64,000 bases of DNA from Symmetrospora coprosmae (GCA_008802785.1 VUYT01000001.1:558001-622000); one strand, 5' to 3'; positions 48,006 through 60,402 are shown, counted from the stretch's first letter. The notes: a model not told the origin generated them from the sequence alone. Numbers and translations: made by a program.

Positions 48006-51000
48006 TTAAGCGATTGCGGAGATGACGAGCTGTGCCGCCTGTGCCTGCTCGGCCCTGACGGAGAGCTCGAGCGTGACTCCCTGACCAGCAGCGAAAGTCA
48101 TGCGGCTGCGAGCGAGCACCTTGCCGGCACCGCCGCAGACGATGCCTGCGAGATTGAGCGTGTGCACCGTTGCTGATGCAGGCGATTCCGTTCCGCCGAG
48201 CGGCTCCATGTTGAAGATCTCGATGAGCGAGTCGCACGCAGCTGCGCGAATGGGTATCCCGCCACCCGTCAGACTGTGCGCTGTAAGCGGGGCGAGGAGG
48301 AACAAGAGGCCCACCTTTCAAGCTCTCGAGCGCAGTGAGCGCAAAGGTCTCAGTTGCCGACGAGCCAGAGCGCAAGCGATCCCACTCGGTTGCGAACGTC
48401 GCGTACGTTGGCGTGATGTAGTCGCCTGCGCCGAGCTCGATATCCTCGGTCTGATACTCGTCGTCGTACCCATCCTCCTGCGGCTCTCCCGTCTCTGGGT
48501 CGACCTCCTTGCTCACGAAGCGCAGCGTGTTGGTGAATGAAGCAGAGGCAAAATCGTCTGGGTCGTCCCGTGTAAAGGACACGTAGACGGTGCCCGGTGT
48601 CTGCGCATTGAGAGATGGGACGGGCAGGACAAAGTCTTCGGTGAGGCCCGTCTCGCCCGAGCCCGTCATGACCATCATGACATTTTCGAGCACGGTGTCT
48701 GGAATAGTATTGCGGATGTTGAACTGGAAACGCGAATCGAGAATCAGCGCGTCAGCCTGGGAGGTCTACATCGAGAGCGAAGCATATAGTTACGCACCTG
48801 GAAGACGATGTGCTCCTTGAAGATGTGCTTGACGGCCGAGACGACGTACTCTGTCTCGCTCTCGGTGAGCTCGACAGGCTTTGCCGAGCTCTTGAGCACA
48901 TCGCCATAGTCCGCGAATTCCTGCACCTGGGCGAGCTGATCGGCGTACAGCGACTGCGAATCGGGCTGCGATGGCGAGGGAGTGCTGGAGGCGGCTGCCC
49001 CATTGAGCGCTGCTCCGGCTGCGGACGTCGATGGCAGCAGAGGGTTGGCGACCTCGCTTCGAGAGCGCTGCGCTTCTTGGCGGGCCTGCTCCTTGCTGAT
49101 GCGCGGGATGGCCTCAATCGCAAAAGGCTGCTTTGTCGCGCCGGCGTCTGTGATGTACGTCACGAGTTTCGCTTCCAGCGCAGCCAAGGAGAAGGTAGAT
49201 TCTGCCGGTGAGAGATGGCGAATCAGTTCTCGTCGATGAGGAGTAACCAAATCAACCCTAATCCGCATACTCACCCTCGCGGACCAGCACGTTGGCCAGC
49301 TCTTCCTCCTTGAGCACCTTCAGATACATGGCAGCCCTGTCTCGCACTTCGTCGTCGACATCGTCGAGGCATCTGTCAGATATTCGTCAGACTCAGCTTG
49401 ATCTGCGCTAGCTATGCTTGAGGAGAGAGTCTTACGCACCTCGTGAGGAGCACCTTGATGCTGCTCTTGACGCCCTGATCCCCGACATTGACGCCAAATT
49501 TGGCTAGACTCGAGACTGCCGCGGCACGAACGATGGCATTCTCAAGCACGACGCGGTTGTAGATGTAGCGGATATACTTGGATGGCTGAGCGGCTTTTGG
49601 CCCTTCGGCACCGAGCAAATGCAGGATGCGGACTGAAAGCTTTGTGAACTCGCAGTCCTCGATAAACTCGCACAGCTGAGCCAGGGCTGTGTGCGGAAGG
49701 GCAATCGGGATGCGGAAAGAACAAAGACATTAGCCGCGGTAGGAGGTACGGTCTAGCAGAAGGAAGCACTGACCAGCCTCCTTCGAGTCCTTGATGTACT
49801 TTATCATGTCAAAGATGGCCTCTACGACAGCCTTCTTGAAATCGTACCCGCCCTCGTCACGGAGGACGCCGCTGAGGAAGGTGAGCATGACGGACTGCTT
49901 TGCTGGGAACTTGAGGCAGAGGCTCCGGATGGCAGTAACGACAATGACCTTGAACTCGTCGCTGATCTCGGACATGAAGGCGGCAATCTGCTTCATGAGG
50001 CGGTCGACGCTCGCCTCGTTGCCCGTCTTGAGCAGGGTGGTGATGGCGTACGTCGCGACGCTGCGGTTCTCGTCGTTGATGAGCTTCTCCATGTCCAGGT
50101 TGCACGCGGCCACGCTGTTCGGCTGCGTCTGCGCCAGCTTGGCCAGCGTCCGGATCGCGGCAAACTTCAGGCTTGCTTTCGGCGAGGTCAGAAAGAGCTG
50201 CAGCACTCCGATGGGCCGGATAAGCTGCTGCGCAGTCACGCCGCGCATGTCGCAGATGGCCCGCGCAGCCTCGTAGTTGACCATGTCGGACTTGTGTCGG
50301 AGGTAGCTGTCGAGGAGCTCAAACATCTGGCGGTGAAGGCTGGTCGCAGTCGATGCGATGTCAGATCTCAGGCGTTGCCTCCTTTGGCGGCCATGAGTCA
50401 GAGCGCGGTTTAAGTGCCACTCACTTTGGATCGTCCTCCATGACCTTGGCAGCATATCGGATGAGGAGACACGTCGCATTGGCGTTCCTGAGCGCGGCCG
50501 CCGCCCCGCGAGCTGTGGTAGCCCCGCTTGCCGAGAGCTGCTGGATGAGCTTTGTGATTGCCATCCTGTCCTGATGCCTGATGGAGTAGAGGAGGCCGAG
50601 GGCGTGGTACTGCACGATGAAGCTAGTTGACTGGATGGCCTGGTACCCACTGGCGTGTGCGCCGCTGCCGCTGCCGCCGGACGAGGCGCCGGCCCCGTAT
50701 GCAGACATGAAGCTGCTTCCGCCAAAGCCGCCGCTGCCGAATGTCGACGACGTAGACTTTGGCGTCAGTGCCTCTTGCGCCTCGTTCGCCCACCGCTTGA
50801 TGACGTCCTTGGCGATGCCGTGCAGGTGGTACGACGAGACGAGGGCGGCCGACGAGATGCTGCTGTTCCGGTCGACAATGGCGGCCTTGAAGAAGCGCTC
50901 GACGCCTTGGATCATTGAGCCCTGCGAGGGTGAAATCAGGCGTTGCCACGCGCAATGTGTCAGCATGACACCGTGTATCATTTAGCTCGAGTCGCAACTC

Positions 51001-51951
51001 ACGTCGATGACCCGGCACACTGCTCGAATGGCGTTTGGGCGATAAATGACCTCGAGATTCGGCTGCATGTCCTTCATAATGGAAGACGTGACCATGAGCA
51101 CGTCCTCTGCGACTTTTGCGAGCTCCTTGATGACGATGTAGACCATCTGTCGAAGGGCGGGCTGCGGTTGTCGAGGGGGCAGACGAAGGGCATTCGGGGT
51201 GCACGTCAGTACGGCGTCTCGCGGCATACCCCTCTCGTGTGAGACACAGAGAGAGGGAGAGAGCGCGGCGGGTCTACGCGAGGCATTGGCGAGAGGCCTT
51301 CTGTATCTCTGACTCCAGCTGGCACGCGCCTTGATGGGCTGCAAGCAGGGGCAGGCTGGGGGCGCGGGCCTGAGCCCAACGGGGATGTACGGGCACACCT
51401 CGCGGCCCGTCACATCCGCATCCGCATCAGCAATCAGGAGAGCATACTCTGCATGTACGCCTCCTCTGCTTCGTGCACCCCATCCCGCTCGCTCCCCGTT
51501 TCCCTCGCTGCTGCACGCTCAGACGTTGGCCCCCGCGGCGACCCGGGACCCAGCGCGCCCACTCGCGAGTCGCACTCACGTCCTTGTGCTGAAACAGCTT
51601 TGACACGCCAAAGAACAGGGTGGTGGCCTCCTGCGTCCCAAAGGACTCGCCGATGTAGAGCAGGTAGATGATCTTTGTGAGGAGGATCCTGCATTTCCGC
51701 GGCGAGATGGGCGTCTCGTTGAAGACGCGGGCTTCCTGGATGATGGTCGACTTGTCCTGGAAGAAGACGCCTGTGGGACGCGCGATGGACGTCAGTCACT
51801 ACTTTGTGCGATGCGATGCGATGCAGGCCAGTGCAATGGGCATTGCTGGTGCTAGTGGGATATGCTGCTGCGTCGTCTGAGCTGCACAGCTGCCTCGCCC
51901 GCGTCGTCCGCACTCACCGGCACCCTCATCGTCCTTCTTGCTGAACGACAT
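48006..51951 (-). CDS. SEC21: COPI coatomer gamma subunit
   Basis: Ten exons (51951-51918, 51770-51580, 51161-51003, 50921-50425, 50339-49774, 49686-49440, 49372-49275, 49201-48798, 48756-48315, 48280-48006) give 970 residues in phase; yeast Sec21 has 935. Adaptin-like helical repeats match gamma-COP throughout: [77 protein letters not shown] and [20 protein letters not shown]. The C-terminal appendage domain includes VHTLNLAG and ends [20 protein letters not shown]. Gamma-COP is part of the Arf1-bound coat for Golgi-to-ER transport. The second intron (51579-51162) is 418 nt, the longest in the window. The last two introns are only 41 and 34 nt, at the lower limit for splicing; their boundaries rest on frame and homology. 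Confidence 0.94.
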
Positions 51952-52000
51952 TGCGCTGGCTGTGGCTGAGGCTGTGGCTGAGCACTGCACTGAAGTGGGA

Positions 52001-52034
<34 letters not shown>

Positions 52035-52466
52035 GCCGCGTAGCCCGCTGCGTTCACGTCGTATGTCCTCGGCGAGGCCAGAGGGAGAGCGGCCGGCCAG
52101 GCCAGGCCAGGCGAGCTAGAGGCTGCCGTCTCCGTACGTCTGCCCAGGCACGCGGGCGCGCGAGCACATCCCTCGGACAGAGACAGCAAGCGAAGCGAGC
52201 GATCCCCATACTATAGGACAGCGCATTCGGGATGCCTAAATCTGTAGCAACCGCTTCGAAGAAAGACTCGCTTTCTAGTGTATTAACGAAGGGCTCCGAG
52301 ACGTCTCTGCATAACAAGGGGCACCCATCACATAGCTGCACCGATTTGTGCAGCGAGCCCCAATGAGGGCGGGCTAGACTACGCGTCCCTCCCTGCAGCA
52401 CGGTCCCTTCCTTTTTGACAGCCTCTACTTCCTCCCTGACCCCTGCTGGACCTCTCCTGCCGTCGC
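51952..52466. other. Intergenic region upstream of SEC21
   Basis: These 515 bp separate the SEC21 start from the stop of ERV14, both on the minus strand. Next to SEC21 lies a CTGCTC repeat (52001-52034). The rest shows no open frame with family resemblance and no RNA gene. Confidence 0.45.
52001..52034. repeat. TGCTCC hexanucleotide repeat in SEC21 5' region
   Basis: About five tandem TGCTCC units occur 50-83 bp upstream of the SEC21 start codon, probably in the transcribed leader. Confidence 0.9.
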
Positions 52467-53428
52467 CTAATCGTCCTGGACGAGGGCGAGAATCATGCGG
52501 TAGAGGTAGTAGAAGAAGCAGACGAGGTAGAAGCTGGTTGGGGTACAGAGATGGGCCCGCGTGTCAGCATAACGTCTGCACTGTCTGACCTGACCTGCCC
52601 TGCCCTACGGCAGGACATGACCCAGCCGAGCCGATCCGCAACCCACGCAAGCTTGATGAAGCACTCCTTCTTGTGCTGCCCGAGCGTCCGGAAGATCTCG
52701 GTCGCGTCGTACATGTGCTGTTTCGTCATGATCTTGTTGACATTGTACGCGACGAGCGGGGCGTTGAGGAGGAGCGCCGTGAATTGCAGCGTAATGAGGA
52801 AGAATGTCGTCAATGCGGCGTGCGCTATCATTTCTGGGAGGACGAACTGCGAGCAGGAGCGGGACGGGAGGGAAGCCAAGGAATGAATGGTTAGCGAGCA
52901 GCTAGATTATGACCGTCCGAGCCAGCATGCGTCGTTGGAGTCTCCAAAGCAGCCCATGACGCACTTGGTTGAGCTTGTTGCACAGGTCAATCGGGTTTAG
53001 GTAGTCCTGCAGGTGGGATGGGACAGGTACAGCGAGAGGCAGCGCGTGCCGCGGAACGCGGACATGGTCAGCTTCATGGCGCATCGCTGTATCCAGATTG
53101 CTGGCATCCGCCGTCCCAACTCCTCTGCCCGCTGTGAACTCGCGGTTCAGGCAGCCGGGACCGCGCGACCAGGACCACCACGGAACGGAACTCACGCATT
53201 CGAGATCAGAGAACATGATGATGAAGAAGACGCTCGTGAAGAGCAGGACCGCCGACATGATGACGGCGAAGAGAAAGAGCCTGGAGGTGGGGAATGGACG
53301 GGAGTCGCGTCAGTCTTTGAGAGCGTCGGTGTGGCAGGCAGGCCATGCCCCGACGACGTCGACGAGTTCCCAGGGACGGCAGCACCAGCAGAGGAGACGA
53401 GCGCAGCTAACCATGCTTCTCCGGACAT
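52467..53428 (-). CDS. ERV14: Cornichon family ER export receptor Erv14
   Basis: Exons 53428-53412, 53280-53196, 53006-52965, 52846-52647 and 52533-52467 give 136 residues in phase; yeast Erv14 has 138. The sequence follows the family along its length: MSGEAWLFLFAVIMSAVLLF, FSDLECDYLNPIDLCNKLNQ, FVLPEMIAHAALTTFFL, LLLNAPLVAYNVNKI, DATEIFRTLGQHKKECFIKL, and the ending YRMILALVQDD. The protein has three to four membrane helices. It selects transmembrane cargo with long membrane spans for COPII vesicles and cycles back in COPI carriers. Introns are long for this region (131, 189, 118 and 113 nt), so introns exceed exons in total length. The 189-nt intron is a multiple of three without an in-frame stop. 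Confidence 0.96.
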
Positions 53429-53649
53429 TGTGGGAGGCGAGGATGGGAGAAGATGCGGCGAGACAGTGTTCGAGCGTTGATGATGGATCGTCTTGATGCA
53501 AAGGGAGCGGGCGAGCGGGCTGCAACAGGCGCCCGCAGCCTGCAGAGGGGCAGCTCTTCTCTCTCCTTCTGTCCCAACACAGGCCAACAGCATACAGCAC
53601 ATAGCGCATAGCGCATAGCAAGCATACACGCGCCTAACGGTCTAACAAG
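53429..53649. promoter_or_regulatory. Divergent promoter region ERV14 / SAP18
   Basis: Only 221 bp separate the two divergent start codons. The end next to SAP18 carries three CATAGCG-type heptamer units (53600-53619). A shared bidirectional promoter is inferred from spacing. Confidence 0.5.
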
Positions 53650-54700
53650 ATGCCAGGCGTAGACAGGTCGAGGGTGAGCGAGTGCCGCACCCAAGCTGGG
53701 GTGTCGCGCGCCAGCTGGAACTGACTGACACACTTTGTGGACCACTCCGCCTCGCATCACCTCGCCTCGCCTCTTTTTCGCATCGCAGACCACACCGTTC
53801 CTGCTCCGCGTGTACATCAAGCCCGGCGCGCACTCTGAGCCGCACCTCTTTGACCCGTCCAACGCCGCACAGCAGCGCGCAGAGCACGCCCTCTATGTCT
53901 GGAAGGACTGCACTCTCCGAGAGCTCGTCATCCTCCTGCGCAGCGTCAACCCGAGCGTGCTCGGAAAAGGCAACGCGCGCTTCAGCGTGCGCCACGTCTA
54001 CGCCGCATCGAGCGCGGACTCGCCCTCGGCGTCCACTTCAGACCGGCGCGCAGGCGGCGTCGAGTGGGAGCACCGCGACCTCGGACTCGTCTTTGCCCGC
54101 GATCTCACTGGAAAGCATGCACTGTCGCCAGGGACCGGGGCAGCAAGCAGGGACAGCGACCGCGACCGTGACCGTGAACGGCGGAGCGATCCGTCCACCC
54201 GCACACTGGAGCAGCACCGATTCATCCCCGGCGACTACCTCGAGATTGTCTACAGCACCCCACAATCCGCTGCGTCTTCTGGCACAGGAGGAGCCGCCGC
54301 AGGAGCGGCAGCGGGGCCGGGCACAATACCCTCGCTGAGCATACAGGGTCGAGCTGGACCTGGACCGGGAAGGCCGAACGGGCTCGGAGCGAGGATGGGC
54401 GGCCCCGGCTTTGGCCTGTCCGAGGCGGATCAGGCGTGGGGCATTGCAGGAGAGAACGTGCACAGGTCAGCAGCTGGGCCCGCGAGGCACGCTGGCTCAC
54501 GAGACGAGAGGTCATACGCAGGAAACAGGCAGAACCCCCTCCTGACGGGGAGAGGCGGCATCAGCATTCTCGGGCAGGGACGCCGGAAAAGCGGAGCGCA
54601 GGATGACAGCTATGGCAGGTTGAAGCAGGATGGTGCACAGACGGGCGCGGACGCTTCCAGTGCAAGAGAAACAGATGGCGCGGCGCCAATGGAAGAATGA
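53650..54700 (+). CDS. SAP18 family protein (Sin3-associated polypeptide p18-like)
   Basis: Exons 53650-53673 and 53789-54700 (115-nt intron) give 311 residues. The SAP18 ubiquitin-like fold is recognisable in the first ~190 residues: TTPFLLRVYIKPGAH, then LYVWKDCTLRELVILLRSV, then ARFSVRHVYAA, and LEQHRFIPGDYLEIVYS. Human SAP18 has corresponding segments (CPLLLRVF, YTWMDATLKELTSLVKEV, FQIGDYLDIAI). SAP18 joins the Sin3-HDAC corepressor and the ASAP/PSAP complexes linked to splicing and exon junctions. The remaining ~120 residues are Gly/Arg-rich with NPLLTGRGGISILGQGRRK, and an RD/RE dipeptide run (DRDRDRERR) interrupts the domain. The first exon encodes only eight residues, so start choice depends on the donor GTGAGC. 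Confidence 0.85.
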
Positions 54701-55240
54701 GATAGTTGAAGTGAGGCTGTTGTGGAGAATAGTTGGAACCAAATGGAAGGCGTTTTCGATACGTTGACTCCTACTCATCGAGAGCGTAGTCATCAGTCGG
54801 ACGAAACGGCGCTTGGCTGCCGTTCCACCGGAAGAGAAGGCCTCTTCGCTTTCTAACAGCACGCGGCTCATGATAGCGGATACACGCTGTCGCACGATTC
54901 AGGGAAGTCATGCACCATCGCTTGAGCCGCCTCGACCGAGGCCGACCTGCCGCATCATCCGTCGGCAGCCCGTCACCTTCCGAGCCTTCTCAATCTCCCG
55001 ACATGCCAAAGGACACTTCCGAAGTTGTGCGGACTACTGACCCTCTCCCAATATGAGATCCGAAGCCTCATACCGTTCTCCGCTGCGCGCTTCGAGCCCT
55101 TTCATTCCTCTCTCAGCGTCTTGGCCTCGTTGCCCATTCATCCCGCACCTCAGAGCAGCACGATGATCCTCGTTTCCTGGCAGCATGCAGCTCCGGACTA
55201 CTTTAGTAAACTGTCCATATTTTCACAAGTTCCCCTCGCC
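54701..55240. other. Intergenic region upstream of esterase-like gene
   Basis: These 540 bp lie between two plus-strand genes. The esterase frame is open upstream to about 55025 and includes an earlier ATG at 55163, but the predicted signal peptide begins at 55241. Nothing else was recognised. Confidence 0.4.
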
Positions 55241-56403
55241 ATGCTCTCGTGCTTCTCGTCCGTACCACATCCTGGCCGGACGCGTCGAGCTGCTCTGCTC
55301 GCTCTCGCTGCCTTCGCCGTCGCGCCGGTCCAAGCGGCGTACGAGTGCACGACCAGCACAGCATCTGGCTATCCATACTGTCTCAGCATACCGGACAACA
55401 CGGCTGGCAAGCTTCCACTCGTCGTGTTCCTCTCCGGCTCGGGAGCAAGAGGCAAGCCTGCCGATGTCAAGAAGCTAGTGAGCGCCGGAGATTTCACATA
55501 GGCAATGAACGAATAGCTGACGTATCTCCGCTTGATACAGTCCGGTTATGACGGCTTCGGCAAGCTCATAATGTGGTACAACAGCGGGAACAAGACCGAG
55601 ACGACCCGGATGGCCGCAACGAGGTGCGTCATGCCTATGCAAGCAGTAGCAGGGGCACCTGGCTGATGCAGAGTCCTTCACACCGCAAGATTCATAACAA
55701 TCATTCCCATCTCACCGTTGAAGAGCGCGGAAGGACAAGCGGTGCGTCACTGGTGGCCCGAGAAAGTGCAAGGCGTGCTCAGCGAGGTCCTTAGCAAGCA
55801 CAGCGACAAGACAGACGGAAGATGCCACCTGGTCGGTTATTCTATGGGCGCTCGTGGAGTGTGGCGCAATGCCATAGCGAACCCAGATGTGGGTTTGCTA
55901 ATACCGCTCGCTCTGCCGCGTACCGGCTGATCAGCATGTGCGCCCAGCTGTGGACGTCCCTTGTGGCCTCGGCTGGCGCTGCCGAAGCGGCTGGCGATCC
56001 AACTCTCAAGGAGCAGCCGGCCCCTACCACATTCGACAAGCTCGGTACTCTGGTTCACAAGCCTATCTGGCAATTCGCCGGGACACGCGACACGCCATTC
56101 AGGCTCGCGTCGGCCGGACGTACGCAATTGGCGCTCGAGAAGGCCGGAAAGCACGATGCGTGGCTCACCGTGCTGCAAGCGGACCATGGGGGACTCGCTC
56201 ACATACCGTTCGACACCGGGCTCATGAATTGGCTTCTAGCGAAGAGTGCTGCAGGAGGCAGGGGCTACCAAAAGCGGTCTCTGCGCGGCCTGAAGGAGCC
56301 GACTGACAGCGGCAACGGCAGCACAGACGAGCCTGGGCGACCCGCTACCGGCGCCATGTCTGCCGCGCAGGACCTTTTGGCACTCCGGCTCGAGGCAATC
56401 TAA
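55241..56403 (+). CDS. Secreted alpha/beta-hydrolase (esterase/PHB-depolymerase-like)
   Basis: Exons 55241-55477, 55541-55623, 55672-55888 and 55948-56403 give 330 residues in phase. From the ATG at 55241 a signal peptide is seen: a basic HPGRTRR stretch, a hydrophobic AALLALAAFAVAPVQA core and a likely cut before AYECTT. The hydrolase core has LPLVVFLSGSGARGKPADV (oxyanion strand), HLVGYSMGARGVWRNAIANP (nucleophile Ser in G-Y-S-M-G), WQFAGTRDTPF (acid) and QADHGGLAHIPF (His region). This order fits phospholipase/carboxylesterase-like and PHB-depolymerase-like enzymes with a GxSxGxxG elbow. An upstream in-frame ATG at 55163 would add 26 residues and hide the signal. One intron is only 48 nt. 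The substrate is unknown; a cell-wall or nutrient ester is a guess. Confidence 0.8.
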
Positions 56404-56530
56404 CTAGCAGGATATCACTCCCTTTGCACCTTTCTTCCTATCGAATGAGCGGACGTGAAACCGCGATTCCCGACTCTGCGTCTACTCTCAAGCTCGCTCA
56501 TACAAGGCTGTCCGCATGCTCGTAGCGACT

Positions 56531-59500
56531 TTATGCCAAGAGGTCCTCGTTCCCATCCGCGTCCGTCCCATTCGTGCCGATCTGCGGCGAAGCGAACGTC
56601 TGCTCGTCGCCCTCGTCGTCGTCCAGGTCAGTCTTGCCGTCCCCATCGCCGCCATCGTCTGCACGAGGGTAGAGAGGCAGAATGCAGTCCCGTCAGTGAG
56701 CGCCGCACGATCACGGGAGCATGGTTGCGGGGGGGCAGATCCTCACCAATGCGCAGCTTCTCGACGAGCTCAGCTGGGTCCTCATCACCAAGGAGGTCCG
56801 TCTCCTCCCTCGCCGGATGATCGGCTTTCTTCCCTTCGCGTTCCGCCTGAAGCGCCTCTGCCCAATTCTCAAAAAGCTCCTCGCCGCCCTCGTCGGCGTC
56901 CTCCGGGTCCGCAATGCCCGCTGCGATCTTGTGCCGCTTCTTCTCGGCCAGATCCGCCTTCCACGCTTTGACGACGCGAGACGCCTGCGATGGCGCGTAC
57001 GTCCGCGCGAACAGCGCAGCTTCCGGCACACGGTCCGTAGCAAGGAGGAGGTCGACGCAGGCTGCCGTGTCCTGCAGCTGGAGCAGCGCGGCGAATGCAA
57101 CGTTGTTCAGACCTTTTGATTCTGCGGGGCAAAACATGAACGGCAGGCGGTAGTCGCAGGAGGCATGAGTTCCGTATACGAGGACCTGCGAAACTCGACC
57201 AGGAAAGGAACTCACTGGCCAGGTCCGCCAGCTCGCGCATGCCAGCTTCGTCGCCCAGACTCGTGTAGACAAGGAGGAGCGCAGGGAGGTCTCCCGCATT
57301 CTTGAAGCATCTGCTCGCGAGGTCGACCTTCCACATCTGCAGAGCGCGGTCGCCGAGGGTGCGCCACTTGAGCTCGACGCCCGAGCTGCCCTTCTTGGTC
57401 TCGACGCTCTCCTCGACAATGGCCAGGGCACGCTCGAGGTCGTCCAGGCCGAGCGCGAGCTCGAAGCGCTGGTCCAGGTCCGTCGACACCTGCAGCGCGA
57501 GCTCCTTCATGTCCTGCGCCTCGAGGAAGCGCGCAATCCGGTTGCGCTGGTCCGACGGGATGCTTGGGAGCAGCTCCTCGGCGGCGGCGTTGTCGCCGCG
57601 CAGGATGGCCGTCTGATACTCAATTACAGAGAGCGCGAGCGAGTAGGCGTAAATGTTGACGTCCTTGTCGCACACGTAGATGCGGTTATGCGCGGCAATG
57701 TATCCGAGGAGGTACATTTGTCTAATGGACCCGGCCAGACGCGGTCAGCGTGAAGAACGGCTTACATTGAGGCGGACCCGGCCAACTCACGAGTCAAAGT
57801 GCGAGATGGTGTTGGTCATTCCTCCGACGAGGTAATTGAGCTTGTTGGCAGATGTGGTGTAGATGAAGCAGTCATCGAGCCATTTGCCGGTTCGTACAAC
57901 CTCGCTGATCTCGGCGACGAGGTCAAAGGCGTCCTCGACCCCTTCGTCTCCGAGATCACCGCCATTGTCGACAAACGTCGTGTACTCGTCGCGAGAGAAG
58001 CGGAGGACGTAGAACGAGTCGGCAGAGGTGACGGCCACCTGGGTCCCGCTGGGCGCCCACGTCACCTGCATGATACGGTCCGGGAAGGAAGAGGGACAGA
58101 AAGGCCTTAGCTAAGACGGCATGACAAGCCCAGCATAAGGACTGCATCCACGCACGCTCTCAGCATCAACCTCGATCCGTCGGACGAGTGCGCCGTTCTC
58201 CCAGTCGTAAAAGCAGATGAAGCCGTTGCCTTTCACGCAGAGGAGGGCGCCACCCCAGACACCAGCCACGGCGTAGTTGACGCCTTTTACAAGTCCGACG
58301 CGCTCCTTGAAGTTGCGGAACACCTTGATGGGCGCTTTCGCATTGGTGCTGTCGCGCACAGCGTACGTGTTGCTATCGGCCGCCCAGGCGAATCCGGACC
58401 CAGAGCCGAACGCCTTGTTCCTCCACGCGAGCGCAGTGTAGATGATGTACTCGCCGTCTCCGCAGACAGTGACGAACCTGCGCAGTGATAAAGACAGAGC
58501 CCTCAGTCCAGGCTGCTGGCGGACAACCGGACCGCGCGTTCCAGCGGGGCACTTACCGCCCATTCGGCGAATGCTGCAAGCTCTGCGCAAAAATCTCGGT
58601 CGTTCCCATGTCGCGCACGGCAGACACAATCTTCTGGCCCTCTTCGACAGGCTCGTCGTCGGCGCTGGCGGCCTGCAGGTTTGTCGTGACAATCTCGGTG
58701 TTGCGCGCATACACAACCTTGCCGGCGTGGTCCATCGAGACGGAAGGCTCCTCCTTGCCGAGCTGTGAGCCAGATTCACGGGCATGGCGTCAGCATGCGC
58801 GCTTGTGCAGGAGCAGAAGGAGCCCAGACCCACTTTGACCACGACGGCACCCTCGTCGAACCCGAATCCAACGTCGTTACCCCTGTTGGTGTAAGCGACG
58901 CACCAGCATCGCTCGAGGCCGTAGTTGAGCGTGTTCTCAAGGCGGTACGTGCTCGAGTGCCAGATCTTTACGGTACCGTCCTCCGATCCAGAGACAATGA
59001 TGGGGAGCGAGGGGTGAAAGATGGCGAACGAGACGTTGGACGTGTGCCCTTCGAGGACCTGAATGCACGACTTGGAGTGGTAGTCCCAGATCTTGACGAG
59101 GCTGTGCCCGACACGGCAGGAGAAGCCGTCAGTACGGGCGCGGAACAAGTGAGTAGCGCGGTGAAGTGGCAGCCCACCGGTCGTCACCGGTCGTGACGAG
59201 ATACGGCTTCTCGCCTCCGTGGTAGTATTCTACGTAGTTGACACCCTTGTCGTGCGCGTCCATTGTGAAGTTGGCGTTGGGCGAGCCGAGGGACCAGACT
59301 TTGACGGTCCTGTCGAGACACGCTGACGCGAACTGGTTGCTGTCTTTCGGGTTGATGGCAATCTTCATAATGTAGTGCGTGTGCCCTTCGAAGGTCTGCG
59401 TAGTTGGCCCCCGGCCCGGCAAGAACGCGGTCAGCCTTGTTTCCACAGTCGGTCTCGAGGCAAAAGCTTCGCGCCCCGCCCACCTGGACACACTTCCAGC

Positions 59501-60076
59501 TCTTGTCCCAGTCCCACAGCTTGATGGTCATGTCGTCGGAGCCGGTGAGGACGAGGTTCTGGGTGGGGTGCACGGCGAGACATCGGATGTAGTCTGGGTG
59601 CGCCTCGAAGGCTGCGATGCGCTCCTGGGTGTTGTAGTTGTAGACGCGGAGGTGGAAGTCGTCGCTGCCGCAGACGAACCAGTTCTTGCGGGCGATGAAG
59701 GCGACGGAGCGCACGGGGACCTCGGTGACCTCGAACGTCTTTACGAGCGCTTCCGTCTCGTAGTTCCAGATGATGACGCTGCCCGTGTACAGGCCGGCAA
59801 TGATCCATGGGTTGGTCGGGTGGAAGTCGACGGCCTTGACCCGTGAGGATCTGCATTTGCGTACACAGTTTCCGCATTGTCAGCTGTGAGTTTTTTGTGG
59901 TGGTGGCTCTATGGCAATGCCAGCCCATCCAGGCCCGGCCTCGCGAGCGGTCGCACCGCGCGTACCTCTTGAGCATCTTGCGCTGGAGGCGGAGAGACGG
60001 GAGAGCGCGTGAGCGCCGTTGAGCACAGTGCCCCAAAGGCAGACGACGACACACGCACATTGATATCGAGCATCAT
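56531..60076 (-). CDS. SEC27: COPI coatomer beta' subunit
   Basis: Eleven exons (60076-60059, 59982-59966, 59850-59484, 59395-59178, 59101-58834, 58762-58557, 58477-58156, 58065-57791, 57721-57216, 57121-56747, 56658-56531) give 899 residues in phase; yeast Sec27 has 889. Two N-terminal WD40 propellers are clear: [56 protein letters not shown], and HSPNGR with [18 protein letters not shown]. An alpha-solenoid follows ([48 protein letters not shown]). The acidic C-terminus ends NEDLLA. Beta'-COP binds KKxx retrieval signals and is part of the COPI outer coat. The first two exons are 18 and 17 nt. Two adjacent ATGs (60076 and 60073) are possible starts. Confidence 0.96.
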
Positions 60077-60382
60077 CTTGACGACGGTGCTGTGGGTTTC
60101 GCGCTCTGCAGGAACGCGGACGGGTTGTCGGGGTCGGGGTCGGGGGTGCGCCTGGAGCCGAGCTGGACGGAGAGCGAGAGGGGCACGACGGCACGGCAGA
60201 GGCAGATCCAAGGCAAACCAGCCCACACACATATCAGCTTTCCTTCCCTCTGTCCCACGTTTGGATAGCATCGGCCGTCACTGCTCCTGTGCTGCCTGCC
60301 TCAGGCTGCCCCCTAGCCCAGCCCAGCCCAGCACGCGCGCCCGTGCTCCCTCCCTGCCCCAGCGAGCGACTCACCAGTGCAG

Positions 60383-60402
60383 TGCAATGCAATGCAATGC
60401 AG
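60383..60402. repeat. TGCAA pentanucleotide repeat
   Basis: Three and a half TGCAA units. The reverse complement matches the GCATT array ahead of PRP43 at 21325-21350. Confidence 0.85.

Noticed and set aside
54512-54895. Minus-strand frame of 127 codons overlapping the SAP18 end
   Set aside because: It overlaps the coding 3' end of SAP18, has no family resemblance and no splice support.
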